A stretch of DNA of 7,669 bases from a bacterium (lineage in GTDB: Bacteria; Auribacterota; Auribacteria; Auribacterales; Auribacteraceae), in the NCBI GenBank assembly GCA_021161885.1, contig JAGGZS010000105.1, positions 1-7,669 on the forward strand, given 5' to 3'. The notes under the pieces were generated by a model, which saw only the letters and a list, made by a program, of their open reading frames with translations, was not told the origin of the DNA and did not search any database. This document shows, one piece after another, positions 1-5,677 of the stretch (position 1 is the stretch's first letter; every line of letters begins with the position of its first letter). Both the position numbers and the translations under genes were made by a program.

Positions 1-80
1 GGTTACGGTAGGCAATATATACCCGAGTTTCCGGCGGAATGCAAGTTTTTTCTGGTTATGAGATGTTGCTGCAGAAAAAT
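1..80. other. unassigned window edge
   Basis: No gene can be supported here. Forward frame 1 is open from the edge to a TAA at 82-84, and forward frame 2 is open to a TGA at 58-60. One reverse frame is open to the edge but has no ATG. All are under 30 codons and none resembles a known family. The tail of a converging gene or the head of a next leftward gene could lie here, but the sequence is too short to decide. It contains the hairpin listed at 47-79. Confidence 0.3.
47..79 (-). terminator. weak A/T-rich hairpin after the sugar transferase
   Basis: An inverted repeat lies 2 bases beyond the sugar transferase stop codon. TTTTTCTG at 47-54 pairs with CAGAAAAA at 72-79, an 8-bp stem with a 17-base loop. 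Only two of the stem pairs are G-C, and no long U tract follows on the minus strand. It is at best a poor intrinsic terminator. Its position directly after the stop is the main reason to list it. Confidence 0.2.
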
Positions 81-749
81 TTAACGTATTATTTTTCCGG
101 TAACCATAAGTGTTAATGTGTTTAAAATGATGCTAAATTCGTTACGCCAAGATTTATTGTTCACTCCATTGATATACTGTAAATCGTAACGGAGCTTTTT
201 TTGCACATCCTCTATGGACTGGTCATAGCGGTGGCTGACTTGGGCAAGCCCTGTTATGCCGGGTCTTACCTGAAGGCGTTCTTGATAATATGGCAGTTCA
301 CGTTTGAATTTATCTACAAAATGAGGACGTTCCGGACGAGGCCCTATTATGCTCATATCTCCTTTTATAACATTAATAAACTGTGGTATTTCATCAATAT
401 GTGTACGTCTAAGAAAATTACCGACTGGAGTTATTCTTGGGTCGTCATACTGCGCCCAAACAGGACCTGTATCTTTTTCGGCGTGCTGGTTCATCGTTCT
501 AAATTTATACATGGTGAATAATTTACCGTTTTTTCCTACTCTAACTTGAGAAAAAAATACCTGCCCGGATGATGTGAGTTTAATAATCAATATAATTATA
601 AATAAAAAAGGTGATAACAAAACAAGAAATATTACAGACAAGGTAATATCAAAAAGGCGTTTTATTTCTTGAAAACATTTCTTGGCTAACCGAAATAACA
701 TTCCTATTACACTGCCGCTGAGAAGGATGATACTTGCAGGCTCAGGCAT
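81..749 (-). CDS. short-form polyprenyl-phosphate sugar-1-phosphate transferase with N-terminal PEP-CTERM-like segment
   Basis: This is a bacterial sugar transferase (PF02397; PglC and the WcaJ C-terminal domain). The family moves a sugar-1-phosphate from a nucleotide sugar to undecaprenyl phosphate on the cytoplasmic face, priming exopolysaccharide, O-antigen or glycoprotein glycans. At 222 residues it is the monotopic short form, without the four-helix N-terminal domain of WcaJ-type enzymes. Visible motifs are KRLFDITLS (30-38), a membrane helix broken at Ser46-Pro47, QVRVGKNGK (68-76) with MYKFRTM (80-86), the catalytic Asp119-Glu120 pair in IDEIPQ, GDMSIIGPRPERPHFV (130-145) and RPGITGLAQV (162-171). 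The substrate sugar cannot be read from the sequence. Residues 2-24 match the PEP-CTERM pattern and are listed separately. The start at 749 is chosen for the G-rich Shine-Dalgarno and an in-frame TAA 5 codons upstream. Met17 is an alternative start and would remove most of the PEP segment. It lies 127 bases downstream of the phosphohexomutase, on the same strand. Confidence 0.93.
   Translation of the reverse strand: MPEPASIILLSGSVIGMLFRLAKKCFQEIKRLFDITLSVIFLVLLSPFLFIIILIIKLTSSGQVFFSQVRVGKNGKLFTMYKFRTMNQHAEKDTGPVWAQYDDPRITPVGNFLRRTHIDEIPQFINVIKGDMSIIGPRPERPHFVDKFKRELPYYQERLQVRPGITGLAQVSHRYDQSIEDVQKKLRYDLQYINGVNNKSWRNEFSIILNTLTLMVTGKIIR
678..749 (-). other. PEP-CTERM-like segment at the N-terminus of the sugar transferase
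   Basis: Residues 1-24 read Met, Pro-Glu-Pro (2-4), Ala-Ser, a hydrophobic Gly-containing stretch (about 7-19, with glycines at 12 and 16), then Arg20, Lys23 and Lys24. This order (PEP box, short transmembrane helix, basic cluster) is the signature of the PEP-CTERM sorting signal (PF07589/TIGR02595) that exosortases recognise. In that family the signal is C-terminal on secreted proteins. Here nothing precedes it except the initiator Met, and the catalytic domain follows. The resemblance is seen directly. Any sorting or anchoring role is inference. Confidence 0.65.
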
Positions 750-754
750 AATTT

Positions 755-763
755 CCCCCCTTT
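755..763 (-). promoter_or_regulatory. G-rich ribosome binding site of the sugar transferase
   Basis: On the minus strand this reads AAAGGGGGG and ends 5 bases before the ATG at 749. The run of six G replaces the usual GGAGG core but can still pair with the pyrimidine-rich 16S tail. It favours the 749 start over the internal Met17 codon (699-701), which has no well-spaced Shine-Dalgarno. Confidence 0.55.
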
Positions 764-817
764 AAAAAGAAATAACAATAATGGTTCAAGACTTAATTTA
801 CAATGTACTCCTAAGTA

Positions 818-848
818 TTTATATGCCATAAAAACGCCTGATTTTCAA
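818..848 (-). promoter_or_regulatory. candidate sigma-70-type promoter for the sugar transferase
   Basis: On the minus strand there is TTGAAA (843-848, 5 of 6 to the -35 consensus) and TATAAA (818-823, 5 of 6 to the -10 consensus). The 19-base spacer is longer than ideal. Transcription would begin near 811 and give a leader of about 60 bases. It overlaps the A/T-rich inverted repeat at 842-873. If real, the transferase need not depend on read-through from the mutase. In AT-rich DNA such matches arise by chance. Confidence 0.35.
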
Positions 849-873
849 GAAAAAATTTGTTTTACCTTGAAAA
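842..873 (-). terminator. weak inverted repeat after the phosphohexomutase
   Basis: TTTTCAAG (842-849) and CTTGAAAA (866-873) form an 8-bp inverted repeat with a 16-base loop, starting 4 bases beyond the mutase stop. The stem has only two G-C pairs, and the T run (TTTTTT) lies in the loop rather than after the stem. It is therefore a poor candidate for an intrinsic terminator. Read-through into the sugar transferase is plausible. Confidence 0.2.
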
Positions 874-876
874 ATT

Positions 877-2673
877 TTAAGCGCTGACAATAGTTTCAAC
901 TCGATTGAGAAAAATCTGCAGGTATTTGTCTAATTTAGCGGTTACTGTTTTTAATGCCGATTGATAACTTTTTCCGTTTATTTTTCCTACCGCGCTTAAA
1001 TAAATTTTGATTTTAGGTTCCGTACCTGACGGGCGAATAGTTATCAAAGTTCCGTCAATTAAATGAAAAGCGAGCACGTTAGACGGCGGTAAATCGATTG
1101 TGCCTATTATCTCGTTTTTTGTAGGTTCGATGGTTACGTTTTTTTTGTAATCGCTGATATGAGTTATCGTGCAGCTGCCTATTGTTTTCGGCGGATTATT
1201 TCGTAATGAATCCATAATTTTAGCTATGGTATCCATTCCTTCTTTGCCTTTGTAGACAATCGATTTTAATTTTTCGGAATACAACCCGAATTGTTCGTAA
1301 ATTTTTATTAAGATTTTATATAAAGATGTATTGCCGGCTTTAGCGTAGGCGGTGAGTTCGGCTAACATAGCGGCTGTGATTACGGCATCTTTATCTCGGA
1401 CGTAAGTGCCCACAAGGTAGCCGTAACTTTCTTCTCCGCCGGCAATAAACTTATGAGTCGGATTATCTTTAGTGCCGTTGTTCTCAAAATTACGTATTTT
1501 TTCAGTGATATATTTGAAACCTGTAAGCACATCAATACATTCCACGCCGAAGTGTTTGGCTATTTTGCGCTGAAGTTCGGTGGTTACTATTGTTTTAATA
1601 ACTACCGCGTTTTCAGGAAGTTTTTCTTTTTCTTTAAGCTGCGATAAGATATAATATATAAGCAGGCATCCAGTCTGGTTACCCGATAAAAGGACATATT
1701 TGCCTTGTTCATCTCTTACGGCTATACCGATCCTGTCGGCGTCAGGGTCGGTTGCCATTACAATATCCGCGCCGACTGTCTTGGCTTCTTTTATTGCTAA
1801 TGCCAAAGCCGCGCTTTCTTCCGGATTAGGCGATTTTACCGTAGAAAAGTTACAATCAGGCTCTTGCTGCTCTTTTACGATAAAAACATTTTTGTACCCT
1901 AATTTATCTAATAAGCGCGGGATTATGTATGTTCCCGTACCATGCAGAGGAGTAAAAACTATTTTCAAATCGCGACTGGTCTGTGATACTATCTGCGGGT
2001 TTATGGAAAGAGATACGGCTTTTTCAAGATATGCCTCGTCTATCTCATCCCCGATATACTGCAACAGATTTTTATCTACCGCTTCTTTTTTAGATATAAT
2101 TTTTACTTGGGATAAAGAGGAAATACTTCGTACTTCATTGATTATATTCACGTCATGAGGCGGCACAACTTGTGCTCCGTCATCCCAGTATACTTTGTAT
2201 CCGTTATATTCCTTAGGGTTATGGCTGGCTGTTACGACAATGCCCGCTTGGGCATTTAAACGGCGTACCGCAAATGACAGTAACGGAGTCGGATGCAGTT
2301 TATCGAACAGATAAGTTTTTATTCCGTTACCCGCCAAGACTAAAGCCGCTTCAAGTGCGAATTCAGGCGATTTATAACGTGAATCGTAAGCTATTGCAAC
2401 TCCTTTTTCTGCCGCTTGCGCTCCTTGTTTTATTATATATGAGGCAAGTCCTTGCGTAGACCTGCGTATAGTATAAATGTTCATGCGGTTGGTGCCTGCT
2501 CCAATGACGCCCCGCAATCCACCTGTTCCGAAATCGAGGTCTTTATAAAAACGGTCGGTAAGTTCCTTATAATCTTGTTTATCAACTAATGTTTGTATTT
2601 CTTTTCTTGTTTCCTTGTCATATTGGTTGCTTAGCCATTCCTGAATATGCATTTCTACGGCATTGTCCATCAT
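877..2673 (-). CDS. alpha-D-phosphohexomutase (phosphoglucomutase/phosphomannomutase, PgcA-like)
   Basis: This cytoplasmic enzyme interconverts hexose-6-phosphate and hexose-1-phosphate, feeding nucleotide-sugar synthesis. All four family domains are present in order. The N-terminal FGTGGLRGVIG is at 48-58. The active-site loop TASHNP (148-153) contains phosphoserine Ser150. The metal loop DPDADR is at 309-314. The sugar-specificity loop GGEESYG is at 412-418, and the phosphate-binding loop RPSGTEPK at 547-554. The 598-residue length and the GTGGLRG variant fit the long PgcA/YhxB-type mutases rather than the roughly 450-residue ManB or GlmM types. GEESYG is usual for glucose-active members, but glucose versus mannose preference is not certain from sequence. 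Two Met codons open the gene (2671-2673 and 2668-2670). An AAGGAG at 2682-2687 lies 8 bases from the first and 11 from the second, favouring the first. The gene is divergent from the membrane protein at 2879 and probably has its own promoter (see 2735-2761). Confidence 0.95.
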   Translation of the reverse strand: MMDNAVEMHIQEWLSNQYDKETRKEIQTLVDKQDYKELTDRFYKDLDFGTGGLRGVIGAGTNRMNIYTIRRSTQGLASYIIKQGAQAAEKGVAIAYDSRYKSPEFALEAALVLAGNGIKTYLFDKLHPTPLLSFAVRRLNAQAGIVVTASHNPKEYNGYKVYWDDGAQVVPPHDVNIINEVRSISSLSQVKIISKKEAVDKNLLQYIGDEIDEAYLEKAVSLSINPQIVSQTSRDLKIVFTPLHGTGTYIIPRLLDKLGYKNVFIVKEQQEPDCNFSTVKSPNPEESAALALAIKEAKTVGADIVMATDPDADRIGIAVRDEQGKYVLLSGNQTGCLLIYYILSQLKEKEKLPENAVVIKTIVTTELQRKIAKHFGVECIDVLTGFKYITEKIRNFENNGTKDNPTHKFIAGGEESYGYLVGTYVRDKDAVITAAMLAELTAYAKAGNTSLYKILIKIYEQFGLYSEKLKSIVYKGKEGMDTIAKIMDSLRNNPPKTIGSCTITHISDYKKNVTIEPTKNEIIGTIDLPPSNVLAFHLIDGTLITIRPSGTEPKIKIYLSAVGKINGKSYQSALKTVTAKLDKYLQIFLNRVETIVSA

Positions 2674-2734
2674 TAGCTTGGCTCCTTAATGTTTATTATA
2701 TAGGGTTTGCTGAAATTACAAATAAAAGTATTAA

Positions 2735-2761
2735 ATTATATTTTTTTTGGGATTTAATCAA
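2735..2761 (-). promoter_or_regulatory. candidate promoter of the phosphohexomutase
   Basis: The minus strand has a perfect TATAAT at 2735-2740 and TTGATT at 2756-2761 (4 of 6 to the -35 consensus). They are separated by a 15-base, A-rich spacer, which is short. Transcription would start near 2728 and give a leader of about 55 bases ahead of the ATG at 2673. A second perfect TATAAT lies at 2695-2700 but is so close to the Shine-Dalgarno that it is the poorer choice. Confidence 0.4.
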
Positions 2762-2790
2762 GTTTTTTAAATTATTTTTTGATAGATATT

Positions 2791-2806
2791 ACACGGGGTT
2801 TCGTGT
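2791..2806. repeat. 16-base inverted repeat in the divergent intergenic region
   Basis: ACACG (2791-2795) and CGTGT (2802-2806) are perfect inverted arms around GGGTTT. It is one of the few G+C-containing patches in the AT-rich 2674-2878 spacer. It sits where the -35 region of a promoter using the TATAAA at 2817-2822 would lie. It could be a regulator-binding site or a minor hairpin. No regulator can be named. Confidence 0.35.
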
Positions 2807-2816
2807 TTTAATTCTA

Positions 2817-2822
2817 TATAAA
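2817..2822 (+). promoter_or_regulatory. possible -10 element for the membrane protein gene
   Basis: TATAAA matches 5 of 6 positions of the -10 consensus and lies 57 bases before the ATG at 2879. No acceptable -35 hexamer stands 16-18 bases upstream; that place is occupied by the inverted repeat at 2791-2806. The promoter may need an activator, or the match may be chance. Confidence 0.25.
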
Positions 2823-2864
2823 AAAGCAGGCGGTTTTTATTTCTTGATACAGCCTAAACAGTCT

Positions 2865-2870
2865 AAAAGG
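2865..2870 (+). promoter_or_regulatory. ribosome binding site with a pure T8 spacer
   Basis: AAAAGG is followed by eight T residues (2871-2878) and then the ATG at 2879. The spacing is normal, but the homopolymeric spacer is unusual because a change in T number would alter the spacing. The hydrophobic first membrane helix begins soon after this start, which supports it. Confidence 0.5.
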
Positions 2871-2878
2871 TTTTTTTT

Positions 2879-5677
2879 ATGTGTAACAGCTTGGTTTCTA
2901 TTAAAAAAAAAGATTTATCAGGGAAACTGTTTTTATTGTTTTCTATCGGGTTGGCGTTTATTATGACCCGCGAAATAGTCAACGGACAATATATTCAGGC
3001 AGGCGACAGTTTTTGGCATTACTCAAATGAACTGAATTTGATTAGGTCAATAGAAAACGGCAAGGGTATTTTTACCTGTCTTTATAAAGGGATGGGTCTG
3101 CCGTTATCTGTTTGTTACCAGCCGTTACTTTATATAATGGCGGCAGCGGTTTATTTTTGCTGTGCTAAATTGCTAACTGTTTTTTTTATTCATAACCTGC
3201 TTGTTTGTTTGCTGTTCAGCTTGTTTCCCTTATCGGTTTATTATTTAGCGAGGTCTTTTCGGTTTTCAATTTTTGTCTCGGGTTTGGCGAGCCTGTTCTC
3301 GCTTGTGCCTGTCAGCGGATGGGGACACACAATCGACGCGTATTTTTGGATAGGTCTGCATACCCAATTATTAGGGGCATTGTTTCTGCCCGTTGTTTTA
3401 GGCTCAATTCATCGGTTGTCGTGGTCTAAACAAATTAACAGGAACATCATTATAGCGGTGTTATCCGCATCAGCGCTTTTTATGGGGCACGCTGTATACG
3501 CTGTACTTGCTGTATACGCAGGGTTGGTTTACTTGGCTGTTTTTTTCGTGTGGCGCGGTTGGCACAGTTTTTGGAATTTACTTAAACCTATTTTATTGAC
3601 AGCTGTTTGCGTAACGGCAGTCGTGTCTTTCTGGCTGATACCTTTTTTGCGGTTTAACGCTGAATATAAATTTATTCCCGAATCGGAACGCTCGTTCAGC
3701 CCGCTTGCCGTATCTTTAACCGTGAAAGATGCCTTAGAGACCTTTGCCCAAGGTACGCTGCTTGATACGAATAACTTCGCCAGCCCGCTGTTCGGAGGAG
3801 GCGAAGAAGGATTTAGATGGTCGCTGAACGATTCTTTTTACCGATTCAAATTGTTTACGATACTTACAATATTGGGTTTTTTAATATCGTTTTTTATCAA
3901 AAAAAAATTCAGGCATTTGTTTGTCTGTTCGCTTATGTTGTCGGGATTTCTGCTTTTCTGCGGTAAAGATGATTTCCCAATACTTCATATCCTGCCTTTC
4001 GCGAGAAATTTTCAGCCGATAAGGGCGATTTTTTTAATTGAAATTTCCGCTATGATTTTATCGGCAGCGGCTATTGACCAGATTTTTTCTTTTTTTAACC
4101 GCATTAAAATTCCCTCGGCAATAAAATATATTCTGCTTGTTTTATCTATATTGATTCCGGCGCCTCTTTTAATAGAACGTTTTTGTATGGCAAACATTAT
4201 AATAAAATCCGCCGTAACTCCCGACCAAAAAGAATTAGCTGGTTTATACTCAAAAATCGGGAACGAAAAGGAGTTTCCGAGAATTTATTTCGGCAAATAT
4301 ACAGGCATAAAAAAAATATCGTTAAGATCGTTAGCAGAGTGTTTTTATCTTAATAATGCGGTTGGGCACGATAATGATATGGCAGGAAGCGTCTCTTGGC
4401 TGATTAACGATATACAAAAAGATATTCCCGCCTCTTCGGATTTATGCGGGTTGTTGGGAATAAAGTATCTCGTCAAGAAAAAAAATTGGGATTTTCCCGA
4501 ACGAAAAAATATTTATAAAAACTTTTTTATGCTCGATAATTCAGAAAATTATGAAATTTTATCCACGAAAACCCAAACAGGTTTTTTTTCGTTTACCCAT
4601 AAGAAACCTATTTTGGTATGGTGCGATAACAAAACATGGTATTATCTGAACAGGTTATGGCTTAATTTGTTTTTAAAGAATGGATTTGAACTTGCCCCTC
4701 TTGTAAAAGCCCCGGGGGTTTTCCCTCATCTTCTTGACGCTAAATTGTTCAGCGCAGTTGCCCTTATAAATTTTCCTTTAACCAAAAGGAACAAAAAAAG
4801 TTATCTTGCAAAGTTCAGGAAGATTAGTTCTTGCGGAATAAAAATATTCAGCAATAAACCGTTGTGGAATGTGAATGTAGAAAAACTTATACCTTCGCGA
4901 ACAAAAATTTTTACCGATTTTTTACTGCAGGGCAATTTCAGCGCAGAAAACAGTTCTTTAAAATATGTTAAAACCGATTTTAACAAATATACGGTAAATG
5001 CCTATACGGACAACAACAAACTGTTTATTGGCAAAACTGCTTACTATGACAACTGGACAGCATCGGTAAACGGCAAAAAACAGGATGTCTTGTGGGTATC
5101 TCCCGGGTTAATCGGCTGTTTTATCCCTGCGGGAAACCATAAAGTTACATTTGCCTATCAGTCTTCAATAATTCATTTTTTGTTACTGTGTTTGGGCATA
5201 TTTTTTATAATTGTTTTAATTTTTATTTTTGAAAAGCACAATATAAAATTCAGCAGAAAATCTTTATTAACAGTATTTCATTTCAGCGGCTTAAAAGTTT
5301 ACAAAAATTTTAACCGGATTGTTTTGGTTATAATAACAGGTGTTTTATTGGTTAGTTATGCAAAAATGAGATTTTTTAAATCAACAGCCTTGATTTATCC
5401 CTATGATAACACCAAAGGGCTTAACCCCTATGAAATTATATTCCGATGGAATAAGCTTAACCAAGGAGAACATTATCTTTTTCAGCTTGCCGACGGAAAA
5501 AACAGTTTTGCCAATCCCTTGTTTCAGGTGGACGACATAGCCGAAACATCGCTCGGATACAGAGGGCTTAAGCCGTATAAAAAATATTACTGGCGAGTTA
5601 AACCGGATAACGGTTCGTGGAGCGATATTTACACATTCAAAACAGGCAATTATTTCCCTATTGTTATACCCGATTAG
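2879..5677 (+). CDS. PTPS-related/YfhO-like polytopic membrane protein, probable GT-C glycosyltransferase, with C-terminal FnIII-like domain
   Basis: This is a 932-residue multi-pass membrane protein of the '6-pyruvoyl-tetrahydropterin synthase-related' (PF10131) and YfhO type. The PTPS name is historical; no pterin role is implied. The family has a GT-C-like fold and is thought to transfer sugars from polyprenyl phosphate on the outer membrane face. Order: helix at about 13-31; first outside loop with GDSFWH (42-47), at the usual GT-C acidic-residue position, and GLPLSVCYQPLLY (73-85); about ten more helices to residue 430; a large outside region with LLGIKYLV (525-532), recalling YfhO LLGVKY-type motifs. 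A beta-rich segment (about 715-762) reads YYDNW, VNGK, then PAGNHKVTFAY. Next come a helix (about 763-786), another (812-828) and a FnIII-like domain (about 836-923) ending YYWRV and YTFKTG. The substrate is unknown. Its stop overlaps the convergent hexosaminidase stop. An A9 run lies at 2903-2911 near the start. Confidence 0.85.
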   Translation: MCNSLVSIKKKDLSGKLFLLFSIGLAFIMTREIVNGQYIQAGDSFWHYSNELNLIRSIENGKGIFTCLYKGMGLPLSVCYQPLLYIMAAAVYFCCAKLLTVFFIHNLLVCLLFSLFPLSVYYLARSFRFSIFVSGLASLFSLVPVSGWGHTIDAYFWIGLHTQLLGALFLPVVLGSIHRLSWSKQINRNIIIAVLSASALFMGHAVYAVLAVYAGLVYLAVFFVWRGWHSFWNLLKPILLTAVCVTAVVSFWLIPFLRFNAEYKFIPESERSFSPLAVSLTVKDALETFAQGTLLDTNNFASPLFGGGEEGFRWSLNDSFYRFKLFTILTILGFLISFFIKKKFRHLFVCSLMLSGFLLFCGKDDFPILHILPFARNFQPIRAIFLIEISAMILSAAAIDQIFSFFNRIKIPSAIKYILLVLSILIPAPLLIERFCMANIIIKSAVTPDQKELAGLYSKIGNEKEFPRIYFGKYTGIKKISLRSLAECFYLNNAVGHDNDMAGSVSWLINDIQKDIPASSDLCGLLGIKYLVKKKNWDFPERKNIYKNFFMLDNSENYEILSTKTQTGFFSFTHKKPILVWCDNKTWYYLNRLWLNLFLKNGFELAPLVKAPGVFPHLLDAKLFSAVALINFPLTKRNKKSYLAKFRKISSCGIKIFSNKPLWNVNVEKLIPSRTKIFTDFLLQGNFSAENSSLKYVKTDFNKYTVNAYTDNNKLFIGKTAYYDNWTASVNGKKQDVLWVSPGLIGCFIPAGNHKVTFAYQSSIIHFLLLCLGIFFIIVLIFIFEKHNIKFSRKSLLTVFHFSGLKVYKNFNRIVLVIITGVLLVSYAKMRFFKSTALIYPYDNTKGLNPYEIIFRWNKLNQGEHYLFQLADGKNSFANPLFQVDDIAETSLGYRGLKPYKKYYWRVKPDNGSWSDIYTFKTGNYFPIVIPD
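3491..3519 (+). repeat. short in-frame direct repeat within a membrane helix
   Basis: GCTGTATACGC occurs at 3491-3501 and again at 3509-3519, an 18-base offset (six codons). Each copy encodes Ala-Val-Tyr-Ala in a helix around residues 205-214 of the membrane protein. It looks like a local duplication preserved in frame. No regulatory meaning is evident. Confidence 0.5.

Noticed and set aside
707..829. 40-codon leftward frame beginning MAYKYLG in the gap between the mutase and the sugar transferase
   Set aside because: It has a weak ribosome site, overlaps the transferase start out of frame and has no recognisable similarity. The candidate -10 element also lies against its start.
1700..2158. 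152-codon rightward open frame
   Set aside because: It lies wholly antisense to the phosphohexomutase, whose motifs are intact in this stretch. It has no recognisable family.
2589..2966. 125-codon rightward open frame crossing the divergent spacer
   Set aside because: It overlaps the mutase start antisense and the membrane protein start in another frame. It is rich in Phe/Leu from T-rich DNA and has no family resemblance.
4705..4722. Near-palindrome AAAAGCCCCGGGGGTTTT
   Set aside because: It has a central G:G mismatch and no loop, and lies deep inside coding sequence for KAPGVF. It is more likely a coincidence of codons.
2879..5677. Literal reading of the family name as a 6-pyruvoyl-tetrahydropterin synthase
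   Set aside because: The protein is a multi-pass membrane protein without the zinc-binding His motif of true PTPS. The name is an inherited domain label.
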